Below, piece by piece: positions 8,497 through 16,265 of a DNA stretch of 39,233 nt. The notes below the pieces were generated by a model. The model saw only the letters and a list, made by a program, of their open reading frames with translations. It was not told where the DNA came from and made no database searches. Origin of the DNA: a virus; the IMG/VR virus record IMGVR_UViG_3300030329_002184, positions 1 to 39,233 of that record. One strand, written 5' to 3'. The first letter of the stretch is position 1. Each line of letters opens with the position of its first letter. The position numbers and the translations under genes were made by a program.

Positions 8497-9298
8497 GAAA
8501 AGAAATACGGCATTCTTATTTGAAACACTTGTTAGTGAATTGACAAAATCTGTTGTCCACAATGATGCGGAAAAGAGAGCCACTACGAAAAACTTAATTT
8601 GTAAGTATTTCCGGCGTGGAACCAACTTGTATGAGGAGTTGCAACTGTACAAGGCGCTATTGGAAACGCGAGGTCTGGAGCCAATAGTGGCTGAAAAACT
8701 CATATTTGAAGTAAAGACTCAGCGTAAATGCATTATGGACACAGAGATTTTTAAAGAGCAGTCGGACCTTATTGGCGATATGAACAAGGAATATGGCAAG
8801 AGTGCGTTTGCTAACTTTGTGCCCAATTATAAGGATTTGGCTACGCTCGCACAACTTTTCAACACCAATGTTTCTGTCAAGGAGCGCGTCCTTCTGGAGT
8901 CAAAAATTATTGAGACTTTAACGAGCCCGGAAGATGCGCAGCAAGAGAAAATGGTCCCCATTGACAATCTCGTATACAAGACCTTTGTAGAGAAGTTTAA
9001 TGAGAAGTACGGTGATACACTGGAAGAGCACCAAAAAGCACTTCTGGGAAGGTATATAACCTCCTTTGCTGATAATGGCGTGGAGTTAAAGCTCTTTCTG
9101 AATGAGGAGATCGGGAGATTGAAAAGGGGAATACTTGAATCACTTGATTCTGAGGAATTAAAGGGTGACCCTAAGATGGCGGAAAGCGCCAAGAGAGTCC
9201 TTGAAGAACTCCAGAGCTATTCCGCTAAAGAGATCGACGAAGATATGATAAGGAGCGTTTTGAAGATTCAGCAGCTAACCAAGGAGTTGCACGCATAA
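8483..9298 (+). CDS. Conserved protein downstream of the portal gene, function unknown
   Basis: The frame could start earlier (TTG 8453, ATG 8477), but the ATG at 8483 gives MKHNKKRNTAFLFE, the form I remember for this family, and places AAAGGA (8469-8474) at a good distance. The product is about 271 aa, mostly helical and charged, with no catalytic motif that I can see. It begins inside the portal gene's last codons and its stop overlaps the next ATG (TAATG at 9296-9300). In T4 this slot holds the prohead core proteins gp67 and gp68, so a role in head assembly is plausible by position only. Confidence 0.75.
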   Translation: MKHNKKRNTAFLFETLVSELTKSVVHNDAEKRATTKNLICKYFRRGTNLYEELQLYKALLETRGLEPIVAEKLIFEVKTQRKCIMDTEIFKEQSDLIGDMNKEYGKSAFANFVPNYKDLATLAQLFNTNVSVKERVLLESKIIETLTSPEDAQQEKMVPIDNLVYKTFVEKFNEKYGDTLEEHQKALLGRYITSFADNGVELKLFLNEEIGRLKRGILESLDSEELKGDPKMAESAKRVLEELQSYSAKEIDEDMIRSVLKIQQLTKELHA

Positions 9299-9867
9299 TG
9301 GCTATTTCTATCAGAGTTGGTGGTGCTGTAGAGCCGGAAGCCGCTTCGGAGGCGTCGGAAGTTCCGTCTGTGCCTATTAAGTTTAATTTAAATATGAGGC
9401 GCACGCTAGACAACAACATCATCATCAGTGATCATCCTGATATCGATATTGTTCTAATGTTAGGGGCGGAAGAGAAAATAGTGTTATTTCCCAAGGAAGT
9501 CATTAGCGATATTGTTTACGATACGCAGAATCGTTTTTTTCGCTTTATGAGGAAGAAGGGTATTGTTAACCCTGAGACAGTGCGAGGTGGTAATGTGTAT
9601 GGCTCGCTGGAAGGGTCTGTTTTAGGTTCGGCAGAACAAGAACAGTTTCTTCCCTTGGTAATCCTCAATATTAGCAAGTTTATCGATGAAGAGCGTCCTT
9701 ATTTTGAATATGTCGAGAAATACAAGCAAATGGAAGATGATGAGATGCTTGATCCTACTGCCGCCGACTCTACTGAGTTAGGAGAGGTACCGCAGGCGGC
9801 TGATAAAGGCGGTATTCGTCCCGGTTACGGGAGAGTAAGTCCATATTTCTTAAGCTATATGCTGTAA
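9298..9867 (+). CDS. Conserved head-region protein, function unknown
   Basis: The 189-aa product has a proline/glutamate-rich N-terminus (about residues 1-28) and then a compact domain with IISDHPDIDIVLM, FPKEVISDIVYDTQNRFF and GGNVYGSLEGSV. I recall similar proteins between portal and protease genes of marine T4-like phages, always without a function. The acidic C-terminal tail ends in RPGYGRVSPYFLSYML, which looks like a short conserved peptide. It is translationally coupled to the gene before it. A prohead core or internal-scaffold role would fit the position, but nothing in the sequence proves it. Confidence 0.7.
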   Translation: MAISIRVGGAVEPEAASEASEVPSVPIKFNLNMRRTLDNNIIISDHPDIDIVLMLGAEEKIVLFPKEVISDIVYDTQNRFFRFMRKKGIVNPETVRGGNVYGSLEGSVLGSAEQEQFLPLVILNISKFIDEERPYFEYVEKYKQMEDDEMLDPTAADSTELGEVPQAADKGGIRPGYGRVSPYFLSYML

Positions 9868-9877
9868 CGGGGAGAGG

Positions 9878-10204
9878 ATGGAACTCTTATATTTCATATT
9901 GGCAGCTTATGGGATGACCCAGCTTATTGTTTATGGCTCGATATTTCGTAAGGTGCGACCCGCCAAGGAGTGGCTGGGAGGCTTTGGTGAACTGTTCCAC
10001 TGCCCAATGTGTATGGGCTTTTGGGTGGGAGCGTTTTTGTGCGGGATAAACGGTTATACAGAACTATTTACTTTTGAACATACTATTGCGAATTATTTTG
10101 TTTTGGGATGTTTAAGTTCCGGCACCTCTTATGTTTTAAACATGATCTTCGGAGATTGCGGGATTAAAATTCAAAAATTGGAGGCACATGATGACGCGCA
10201 CTAA
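9878..10204 (+). CDS. Small membrane protein with CPMC motif (DUF1360-like)
   Basis: The 108-aa protein follows GGGGAGAGG and has an N-terminal hydrophobic helix (residues 1-20), a loop with FHCPMCMGFWVG (about 47-58) that begins a second membrane segment, and a third hydrophobic stretch (about 75-95). The C-P-x-C-x-G-F-W pattern within a small membrane protein is the hallmark I associate with DUF1360 phage and bacterial proteins of unknown function. It lies between head genes, but nothing suggests it is in the virion; membrane remodelling or superinfection effects are only possibilities. Confidence 0.75.
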   Translation: MELLYFILAAYGMTQLIVYGSIFRKVRPAKEWLGGFGELFHCPMCMGFWVGAFLCGINGYTELFTFEHTIANYFVLGCLSSGTSYVLNMIFGDCGIKIQKLEAHDDAH

Positions 10205-10265
10205 ACTTATTGCAAATAGAAGTTGGTACTTGCGACCTGTCGCACGTTGTTGCAAAGGGGCATAG
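10191..10265 (+). CDS. Possible 24-codon peptide gene overlapping the DUF1360-like gene
   Basis: A strong GGAGG (10180-10184) lies within the last codons of the membrane-protein gene, 6 nt before ATG 10191 (a second ATG is at 10188). The frame encodes 24 residues, starting MTRTKLIANRSWYLRPVAR, and stops at TAG 10263-10265. The ribosome binding site is better than many real ones here and would otherwise be unexplained. Its shortness means that chance cannot be excluded. Confidence 0.4.
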   Translation: MTRTKLIANRSWYLRPVARCCKGA

Positions 10266-10267
10266 CT

Positions 10268-10284
10268 CGGGCGGGTAGCGCCCG
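10268..10284 (+). other. Stem-loop upstream of the prohead protease gene
   Basis: CGGGCG (10268-10273) and CGCCCG (10279-10284) form a six base-pair G+C stem with a five-base loop. No U-tract follows, so it is not a standard terminator. A second hairpin, TGCGA/TCGCA with loop CCTG (10231-10244), precedes it. Together they may fix an mRNA processing end or modulate protease translation, which begins 17 nt downstream. Confidence 0.4.
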
Positions 10285-10301
10285 CATTCAAGGAAAAACA
10301 A

Positions 10302-10910
10302 ATGAAAAAAGTATTACTGAGAGAATATTACGAATTATGTGAGGGTGGTGTTTGCCAAGATCTTCTGACCGAAGAGGAAAAGAAGTTTGTTGCAAATGGT
10401 GGCATGATGCTGTCTGGAAAACTCCAAGAGGCAGATGTACAGAATGGAAACGGTCGCGTCTACCCGCAGCCTGTTCTCGAAAGAGAGATGAAGAACTACA
10501 CAAAGCTCGTGAAAGAAAGGCGAGCACTTGGAGAACTTGATCACCCAGACGATTCGGTGATCAACCTCAAGAATGCTTCTCACATGGTGACGGAAGTCTG
10601 GTGGGATGGTCCATCGGTCATGGGCAAGGTTAAAGTGCTGAACACTCCATCTGGCAAGATTCTACAAGAATTGGTCAACGATGGGGTGAAACTAGGCATT
10701 TCTTCTCGTGGTCTTGGGTCGGTGAGAGAATCCAAGGGTCAGACAATCGTGGAAGACGATTTTCAACTGATCTGCTTCGATTTCGTATCAGAGCCCTCCA
10801 CACCAGAAGCATATATGGCACTTCAAGAATCCAAGAATAGACCCAACATATTCACCAAGGCAGATCGAATTAACCGGCTCCTCAACGATATTGTTGGAGA
10901 TTTCGACTGA
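10302..10910 (+). CDS. 21: Prohead maturation protease (gp21-like)
   Basis: The 202-aa product carries the features of the T4 gp21 family of serine prohead proteases: the N-terminal NGNGRVYPQPVLEREM, the histidine in GELDHPDD (H81), the catalytic-serine segment GISSRGLGS (S134/S135) and the later acidic residues before DFVSEPSTPEAYM. It cleaves scaffold and capsid proteins during prohead maturation. The length is close to T4 gp21 (212 aa). It is preceded by AAGGAAAA and is followed with a one-base overlap by an uncharacterised gene. In T4, gene 21 is followed by 22 and 23; here five genes intervene before the scaffold. Confidence 0.95.
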   Translation: MKKVLLREYYELCEGGVCQDLLTEEEKKFVANGGMMLSGKLQEADVQNGNGRVYPQPVLEREMKNYTKLVKERRALGELDHPDDSVINLKNASHMVTEVWWDGPSVMGKVKVLNTPSGKILQELVNDGVKLGISSRGLGSVRESKGQTIVEDDFQLICFDFVSEPSTPEAYMALQESKNRPNIFTKADRINRLLNDIVGDFD

Positions 10911-11452
10911 TGGAAAGGTTGCTGCTAGAGCGTATTATCCGCGAAGAAGTTGAACTAATAGGTGAAGACTTCACGGATAGAATGAAAGATCTAAAGTCTA
11001 AGTTCTTAAAGAGTAAAAAGCAAAAGAGGGCTAAAGAAAAGAAAGCTGCCCAAGCTGGCGAGAAGCCCCCCAAAGAATTTTACAAACAAGGTCCCTTCAA
11101 GGGACACGAGAAGGGCAGTCTTAGTTTCGGGGATGCTTATAAGTTTGGTCGCTACGAGACAATGATAGACCAAGGCTATAGTCATGCTGCTGCGATGCAA
11201 AAATTGTGGGGCGACAAGCCCCCGGAACCACCCAAGAAGACTGCGGCACCCGAAGCTCCAGAGTCCGCACCTGAAGTAGAGGCAGAGCCAGAAGCGGGTA
11301 GTTGGGAAGACCTCTTCGGAAAAGAGGGCGACTCTGAACCCACATCGGCAGCAGACATTGCATCAAAAGAAAATGACGATGATTTTGATTTTGATAAAAT
11401 TCTTGTTGCCGACGATGATTCGGACGCTTGGTTGTTTTCTGGAGAAGATTAA
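10910..11452 (+). CDS. Charged hypothetical protein in the head operon
   Basis: The 180-aa product is divided by composition: a basic helical N-terminus with many lysines (residues 1-55), a short conserved-looking globular part with FGDAYKFGRYETMIDQGYSH (about 73-92), a proline/alanine/glutamate-rich linker (about 103-130), and a highly acidic tail ending DDSDAWLFSGED. Its ATG overlaps the protease stop codon. Such charge-segregated proteins are common among prohead core components, but I do not recognise the family. Confidence 0.65.
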   Translation: MERLLLERIIREEVELIGEDFTDRMKDLKSKFLKSKKQKRAKEKKAAQAGEKPPKEFYKQGPFKGHEKGSLSFGDAYKFGRYETMIDQGYSHAAAMQKLWGDKPPEPPKKTAAPEAPESAPEVEAEPEAGSWEDLFGKEGDSEPTSAADIASKENDDDFDFDKILVADDDSDAWLFSGED

Positions 11453-11464
11453 AAAGGAAAGAGA

Positions 11465-11887
11465 ATGAAAAAAGCAGATTTGAAAAAACTTTTAAAACCC
11501 CTTGTGAAAGAGTGCATCAAAGAATGCCTCTATGAAGAAGGCACTCTCTCGACAATCGTATCAGAAGTCGTCAAGGGAATGAGTGGTAGCGTAATTCGTG
11601 AAGCAGTTGAGCCAACCCTTGAGCCCGACAAGCCAATGTTCCCCCCGCAGCCAGAGAGGAAAATCGAGGCGATGACCGAGCAGAGAAAGCGGCTTATGGA
11701 CGCCATCGGCTCAGATTCATATGGTGGGGTTAATATTTTTGAAGGAGTTTCTCCCGCACCATCGCAGCGCTCGGCAGAATCCGCCGCCAGCAGCCCATTG
11801 GGAGATGTAGACCCTAGAGATCCCGGCGTTGATATTTCAGGCATCGTGGCTCTCGGCGGAAAAAAATGGAAAGCTTTTACACAGTAG
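11465..11887 (+). CDS. Conserved head-operon protein, function unknown
   Basis: The 140-aa product begins with a lysine-rich helix, MKKADLKKLLKPLVKECIKE, of a type I recall from several marine T4-like phages, where this N-terminus is the conserved part. The middle is proline-rich and the C-terminal end has GIVALGGKKWKAF. An AAAGGAAAGAG ribosome binding site precedes it. No enzyme motif is visible. Its place between protease and scaffold suggests a head-associated role, by context only. Confidence 0.65.
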   Translation: MKKADLKKLLKPLVKECIKECLYEEGTLSTIVSEVVKGMSGSVIREAVEPTLEPDKPMFPPQPERKIEAMTEQRKRLMDAIGSDSYGGVNIFEGVSPAPSQRSAESAASSPLGDVDPRDPGVDISGIVALGGKKWKAFTQ

Positions 11888-11889
11888 AA

Positions 11890-11898
11890 ACTATTTAA
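11890..11898 (+). promoter_or_regulatory. CTANTTA motif, candidate late promoter element
   Basis: ACTATTTAA lies between the stop codon at 11885-11887 and the ATG at 11917, followed by GGACAGGAG as the ribosome binding site. It matches the other intergenic copies and would drive the pair of paralogous virion-like genes. Confidence 0.45.
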
Positions 11899-11916
11899 AG
11901 GACAGGAGAATAAAAA

Positions 11917-12015
11917 ATGGCATTTGATAATACGGTCGTGGGAGCACCAAAGGGGTATGGAAGAACACGGCGACCCAAAGCCTTGTGGAACGATAGCGTT
12001 GTCAGCAACAAGCAG
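11917..12015 (+). repeat. Direct repeat copy A (5' end of the first paralogue)
   Basis: Bases 11917-11966 are identical to 12394-12443, and bases 11984-12015 are identical to 12461-12492, with a 17-base variable stretch between. The repeat is the conserved 5' coding end of the duplicated genes. Confidence 0.9.
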
Positions 12016-12384
12016 AACGGCACCAGCGTGGCTATGGTGGGCGCCGCATCAGACTTGTCTGCTACACTAACTTCCGTAGTTGCTGGGCAGAATGGCTATT
12101 CTACTGAGAACCAAAAATTTCTTCATGTGCAGATAGAAAACAATGATGCGAACGAGGATATCACTATTTATGTCTACAATTATGCATTTGGTGCTTGGTC
12201 TCCACTATATTTAGATGTCCAAGCAAACAATGTTAATGGTTCGAAAGCGATTGCAACCTTTAGTTCCGTGGATGGCAAAAAACTATTCGTCCTCCCTATT
12301 GAGGGGATTGACAGGGTAGCCTTCGTTAATGACGGCAGCGTTGATGCAAATCTTGTTGTCCGTGCAGCCTGCACATCGTTTTAG
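11917..12384 (+). CDS. Virion-like protein, first of a tandem pair
   Basis: The 155-aa product starts MAFDNTVVGAPKGYGRTRRP and is otherwise rich in short beta-type segments, with YVYNYAFGAW (about 86-95) and a C-terminal VVRAACTSF. It is clearly paralogous to the next gene: the first 50 nt of the two genes are identical, as are 32 nt shortly downstream. The all-beta look, the abundance-type ribosome binding site and the place just before scaffold and capsid genes suggest a head decoration or other abundant virion protein. I do not recognise the family well enough to name it. Confidence 0.7.
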   Translation: MAFDNTVVGAPKGYGRTRRPKALWNDSVVSNKQNGTSVAMVGAASDLSATLTSVVAGQNGYSTENQKFLHVQIENNDANEDITIYVYNYAFGAWSPLYLDVQANNVNGSKAIATFSSVDGKKLFVLPIEGIDRVAFVNDGSVDANLVVRAACTSF

Positions 12385-12393
12385 GAGTTAAAA

Positions 12394-12492
12394 ATGGCAT
12401 TTGATAATACGGTCGTGGGAGCACCAAAGGGGTATGGAAGAACCCGAAGACCAAAAGAACTGTGGAACGATAGCGTTGTCAGCAACAAGCAG
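12394..12492 (+). repeat. Direct repeat copy B (5' end of the second paralogue)
   Basis: This is the second copy of the 99-base repeat described for 11917-12015, offset by 477 bases. Unequal recombination between copies would delete or amplify one gene. Confidence 0.9.
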
Positions 12493-12888
12493 GCGGCAAC
12501 CACTGTAACTGTCGTTGTCAGCACCGCCTTAAATGATGACATCACCGACACCACTTCAGGGGAAAATGGATATAGCACGGAAAACCAGAGATATCTCCAT
12601 CTTCAGTTAACTGGGGATGACGACGACTCCTACGACGTTACAATTTATGGATACAATTATGCGTTTGGTGCATGGGCTAAATTGTATACGCTCTGTCGAG
12701 GCGCACCTGCCGCCAATCCGACCGTCGAAACTAGCTATGATCCAGCCCTTTATTCGACTATGGATAGCGCAACAGGTGGTCCAAAGCAATTTACCATCGA
12801 GATCGCAGGCATTGACAGAATCGCTTTGACAGCAGACACAAATGATATCGCCAAAATAACGGCAAGAATGGCTTGCAGCACATTTTAA
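12394..12888 (+). CDS. Virion-like protein, second of a tandem pair
   Basis: The 164-aa product shares the N-terminus MAFDNTVVGAPKGYGRTRRP, the WNDSVVSNKQ segment, the YNYAFGAW segment and the C-terminal ARMACSTF with its upstream neighbour, while the middle has diverged and gained a loop of about ten residues near positions 108-120. Order and spacing (9 nt) indicate a local tandem duplication. A decoration or vertex role is inferred from position. The retained identical 5' DNA against diverged middle suggests either gene conversion or strong constraint on the 5' end. Confidence 0.7.
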   Translation: MAFDNTVVGAPKGYGRTRRPKELWNDSVVSNKQAATTVTVVVSTALNDDITDTTSGENGYSTENQRYLHLQLTGDDDDSYDVTIYGYNYAFGAWAKLYTLCRGAPAANPTVETSYDPALYSTMDSATGGPKQFTIEIAGIDRIALTADTNDIAKITARMACSTF

Positions 12889-12901
12889 AACAGGAAGATA
12901 G

Positions 12902-13147
12902 ATGGCATACGGAAATAGAAGGCTACCCAATACCGGCAGAAAAGCCTCACATGTGACAGTAACCCCCAAGAAAAACGAAAGTCCCGAACGCTTAATCAAG
13001 CGCTTTATCAGGAAGTCGAAGAAAGAAAGAATCATTGAGCAGGTTCGAGAGAGAAGATTCTACGAGAAACCTTCGGTAAAACGACGAAAAAAGCGTGCGC
13101 AAAGGGCGAGAACACTTCAAAAGCTTGCCCAAAAGCATCAGGACTAG
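12902..13147 (+). CDS. rpsU-like: Phage-encoded ribosomal protein bS21 homologue
   Basis: The 81-aa product matches bacterial small-subunit protein bS21 across most of its length: after a 20-residue extension it has VTVTPKKNESPERLIKRFIR, then VRERRFYEKPSVKRRKKRAQ, against the E. coli pattern with V.V..NE, a RF.R helix, VR.R.FYEKP and a basic C-terminal helix. bS21 sits at the 30S platform near the anti-Shine-Dalgarno region of 16S rRNA and takes part in initiation. Phage bS21 homologues are known from environmental phages, so exchange for the host protein is a reasonable hypothesis. The gene lies within the head operon 13 nt after the paralogous pair, and so would be expressed late. Confidence 0.88.
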   Translation: MAYGNRRLPNTGRKASHVTVTPKKNESPERLIKRFIRKSKKERIIEQVRERRFYEKPSVKRRKKRAQRARTLQKLAQKHQD

Positions 13148-13198
13148 CTCACAAGGGCAAAAGGGTTAGAGATTAGAGGGAATTTATAACTTTTGGGT

Positions 13199-13207
13199 AC
13201 TACTTAT
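13199..13207 (+). promoter_or_regulatory. CTANTTA motif, candidate late promoter element
   Basis: ACTACTTAT is located in the 95-base gap between the bS21-like gene and the scaffold gene, 35 nt before the chosen scaffold ATG. If it is a promoter, the GTG at 13210 would be too close to the transcript start, which supports the ATG at 13243. Confidence 0.5.
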
Positions 13208-13242
13208 TTGTGAAAAAGAATCTTCTATTGGAGAATAAATTT

Positions 13243-14304
13243 ATGTCAACGTTGTTAGAACAGGCTATTGTAGACGCCGCCGCCTTGAAGGAGGCTGCTC
13301 TCAAGAGCGCAGAAAATGCTATTTTAGAAAAGTATGCTCCACAGGTGAAGAGTGCCGTTGCATCGCTGTTGGAACAGGAAGAACTAGATTTAGGGATTGA
13401 AGACGAGGAAGCCGCAGTGGACGCCCTCCCCCTAGCCGCAGCAGAAGAGGCGCCTCTTTGCCCTTGCCCAGATGAGGACGAAGAAATTGAGATCGACTTT
13501 GACCAACTTCAGGCGATGGCTGATGAACTCTCCGCAGGAGAAGCTGAATCTTCGGAGATGCTGGCGGCAGAGTTTGGCGCAGAGGGCGAAGAAGATCCTT
13601 TTGAGCTTACCGAGGCTGTCTTAGAGGCTATCGAATCAGACGAGCCCCCACAACTCGAAGAAGAGGAAGAAGCTGCGGAGGAAGATCTTGAAGAAGAACT
13701 CGAATTAACGGAAGATAACCTTGACTCAATTCTTGAAGAATTAGTTGTGGATATCCAACCTCAAAAGAGCGGCTGGGCGGGAACGCCAGAAGCCGTCTCG
13801 GATCATTATGCTGAGCTTAAGTTAGCGCAGATGGCGTCAACAGAAGCTCAGGAAGAAATCAAAGTTATGAAACAAGCTCTTGGGAATATCAAGAAGGACT
13901 ATGCTCAGATGAATGAGCAGTTTGAAAAAGCCCAGTCCAAGAACAAGAAGCTTGTTAACACACTTTCTGACATGAAGGAGGCACTTGAAAAAGTGCAACT
14001 CTCGAATGCCAGATTATTTTACACGAATCGTGTACTGAATAGTAGCTCCTTGAATGAGCGGCAAAAGTCAAAAATTGCTGAAGCTATTTCGGATTCTCGT
14101 TCTGTAAATGAGGCGAAAGTCATTTACGAAACACTTCAAAGCGCAGTGGGCTCTCCTTCTACCCAGAAGGGACCAAAATCACTGAGCGAAGCAGTAAGTC
14201 GAAATTCGCCTTTGATGGCTCGACGCAAAGAGTCGTCAAGCAGCCCTAATAATAGTTCTGCGGTCAAGCGTATGCAAAGACTAGCAGGCATTTCTAATAA
14301 ATAA
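13243..14304 (+). CDS. 22: Prohead core scaffolding protein (gp22-like)
   Basis: I start the gene at ATG 13243, with GGAG at 13230-13233, and not at the upstream GTG 13210, which lacks a ribosome binding site. The product is about 353 aa: a helical N-terminus, a strongly acidic middle (about residues 40-170), then a coiled coil and the segment with KVQLSNARLFYTNRVLNSSS followed by LNERQKSKIAEAI, which I recognise from scaffolding proteins of marine T4-like phages. The C-terminus is basic with RMQRLAGISNK. It would fill the prohead and be cleaved by the gp21-like protease. It directly precedes the major capsid gene, as in T4. Confidence 0.88.
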   Translation: MSTLLEQAIVDAAALKEAALKSAENAILEKYAPQVKSAVASLLEQEELDLGIEDEEAAVDALPLAAAEEAPLCPCPDEDEEIEIDFDQLQAMADELSAGEAESSEMLAAEFGAEGEEDPFELTEAVLEAIESDEPPQLEEEEEAAEEDLEEELELTEDNLDSILEELVVDIQPQKSGWAGTPEAVSDHYAELKLAQMASTEAQEEIKVMKQALGNIKKDYAQMNEQFEKAQSKNKKLVNTLSDMKEALEKVQLSNARLFYTNRVLNSSSLNERQKSKIAEAISDSRSVNEAKVIYETLQSAVGSPSTQKGPKSLSEAVSRNSPLMARRKESSSSPNNSSAVKRMQRLAGISNK

Positions 14305-14320
14305 AAAGGAGGACTTTAAA

Positions 14321-16171
14321 ATGTCTATTTTAGAAAAATTAACAGAAGGTATTGTTAATAGAGATCTCCGTCAAGAAGGTGCTGCTCTTCTCTCCAAGTG
14401 GGAAAGAACAGGACTTCTGGAAGGTCTCAGCAATGACCGCTCCAAGCAAACGATGGCTCGTTTGATGGAAAACCAAGCTAAGGAACTTCTTCGCGAAGTC
14501 GCCGGGTCTACAATGGCTGGCGGTGATGTCGAAGGTTTCGCAGCCGTGGCATTCCCAATCGTTCGTCGAGTGTTTGGTGGTTTAATTGCAAATGATTTGG
14601 TCAGTGTGCAGCCTATGAGCTTGCCGTCTGGTCTGATCTTTTTCCTTGATTTCACCTTTGGTGATAACAAGTTGGCTGAATCGGAAGGTAACTCAATCTA
14701 CGGTGGTGGCGTTGTTGGTCAAGCATTGACTGGCGGTGTTAGCCTCGGTGGTGCGAATGCTGAATTGGGTCCATATGCCCTTAACAACGGCTTTGCTTCT
14801 CCAACTGGCTCGTTCGTCATTGACGGTGACGGTGCTGGAGACTGGAACGATGCCAATGCAGGCATGGCGCTTATTGGTTACGGTGTTGTCGGCAGTGCAG
14901 GCGATACTCAGGTTGGTACGCCGCAGCCTAGCCAAGCGGTTCTTGATGAGTGGTGCTCGTATGATCCCGATCTTTCTGGGTCTGGGGTTGCCGTGGTGGC
15001 GTTTACAGGATCAACTGATGTTAATCAGCAGATTAATCTTCAGAATCTCATTGCCATTGCTACGACTGGCTCGCTTGCGGCTGGGCGCATGGTTCGCCGA
15101 CACACTTCGTATGCGACTGGTTCAAACATGACGGATCCACAAAACTCCAATTTCACTCTGAGAATGGTGTTTGAGACAACCAACACGGACTTGGATGAAG
15201 GTCTGTGGGGTATTGGTGTGGCAGGAGGAGCCAACACTGGTGGTATGATTTCAGAATTGACACGTTCTGGTATCGCGCCCGGTTTCGAATGTGCTATCTA
15301 TGACAACTTCGGTGGTACACCTTCGGCTGGAAGCTCCGAGGCAATCGGTGCAGTTGCAGCGACCACTACTTGGGGTCTTGAGGACTCCGAGCAGATCCCA
15401 GAGATCGACATCAAAGTTGACTCTGTGAGTGTGACCGCTGTTACCAAGAAGCTCAAAGCCAAGTGGACGCCTGAGTTGGGACAGGACTTAAATGCCTATC
15501 ACAACTTGGATGCTGAAGTCGAGCTTACGAGCATCTTGAGTGAGCAAATCGCTCTGGAAATCGATCAAGAGATCCTCAAGGATCTTCTCGTCGGTGCCAA
15601 GGCTGGTACATACTACTGGTCGCGTTCGCCCGGTCTGTTCGTGGACAAAACTACTGGTTTAGAGCTTGGTGCTGCTTCGGCTGCTCCTGACTTCACCGGT
15701 ACCGTCTCCGAGTGGTACGAGACTCTTGCCGAGACCATCAATGATGTCTCTGCACAGATCCATCGCAAGACTCTGCGTGGTGGTGCTAACTTCGTGGTGT
15801 GTTCACCCGAGGTTGCCAACATCCTTGAGTTCACTGCTGGATTCCGTGCAAGCGTCACTGCTGATCAGGACAGAGGCTCCATCGGTGCTGTGAACGTTGG
15901 TTCACTTTCTAAGAAGTTCGACGTGTACGTTGATCCTTACTTCCCACGGAACGTTGTTCTTGTCGGTCGGAAGGGTTCTAGCTTCCTTGAAAGCGGCTAT
16001 GTTTACGCCCCGTATGTGCCACTTCAGGTCACGCCGACTATCTTCGGTGTCGAGGACTTCGTGCCCCGCAAGGGTGTCATGACTCGGTACGCCAAGAAGA
16101 TGGTGCGCCCTGATATGTACGGTGTGGTTGTCGTCCAAGGTCTCTTAGGTCAAGCTGGTGCAACTAGCTAA
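14321..16171 (+). CDS. 23: Major capsid protein (gp23-like)
   Basis: The 616-aa product has the typical T4 gp23 pattern: N-terminal propeptide-like region (first ~60 residues, MENQAKELLREVA), the P-domain core with VAFPIVRRVFGGLIANDLVS and QPMSLPSGLIFFLDF, and the C-terminal half with KWTPELGQDLNAYHNLDAE, VEYDPYFPRN-like VDPYFPRNVVLVGRKG and APYVPL. T4 gp23 is 521 aa; the extra length lies mainly in glycine-rich loops at about 120-260. It has a strong AAAGGAGG ribosome binding site and is followed by a strong terminator, as expected for the most highly expressed virion gene. Confidence 0.97.
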   Translation: MSILEKLTEGIVNRDLRQEGAALLSKWERTGLLEGLSNDRSKQTMARLMENQAKELLREVAGSTMAGGDVEGFAAVAFPIVRRVFGGLIANDLVSVQPMSLPSGLIFFLDFTFGDNKLAESEGNSIYGGGVVGQALTGGVSLGGANAELGPYALNNGFASPTGSFVIDGDGAGDWNDANAGMALIGYGVVGSAGDTQVGTPQPSQAVLDEWCSYDPDLSGSGVAVVAFTGSTDVNQQINLQNLIAIATTGSLAAGRMVRRHTSYATGSNMTDPQNSNFTLRMVFETTNTDLDEGLWGIGVAGGANTGGMISELTRSGIAPGFECAIYDNFGGTPSAGSSEAIGAVAATTTWGLEDSEQIPEIDIKVDSVSVTAVTKKLKAKWTPELGQDLNAYHNLDAEVELTSILSEQIALEIDQEILKDLLVGAKAGTYYWSRSPGLFVDKTTGLELGAASAAPDFTGTVSEWYETLAETINDVSAQIHRKTLRGGANFVVCSPEVANILEFTAGFRASVTADQDRGSIGAVNVGSLSKKFDVYVDPYFPRNVVLVGRKGSSFLESGYVYAPYVPLQVTPTIFGVEDFVPRKGVMTRYAKKMVRPDMYGVVVVQGLLGQAGATS

Positions 16172-16192
16172 TCTATAGAGGTTAACAAAACC

Positions 16193-16223
16193 AACCCGCT
16201 CTCTTCGGAGGGCGGGTTTTTTT
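16193..16223 (+). terminator. Intrinsic terminator after the major capsid gene
   Basis: AACCCGCTCTC (16193-16203) pairs with GAGGGCGGGTT (16208-16218) around the very stable TTCG loop, giving an 11 base-pair stem with one G-U pair. Seven T residues follow (16217-16223). Confidence 0.93.
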
Positions 16224-16265
16224 GTTTATACTTGCTTAACCCTTCTGCGAAGACTACTTACGGGT

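Noticed and set aside
10256-10292. Sequence resembling the 5' half of a tRNA (GGGGCATAGCTC...).
   Set aside because: The D-arm pairing, anticodon arm and T-arm are missing, and the protease gene begins too soon; it is better explained as a hairpin.
13210-13242. GTG start for the scaffold gene.
   Set aside because: There is no Shine-Dalgarno before it and it lies against the candidate promoter; the ATG at 13243 has GGAG nine bases upstream.
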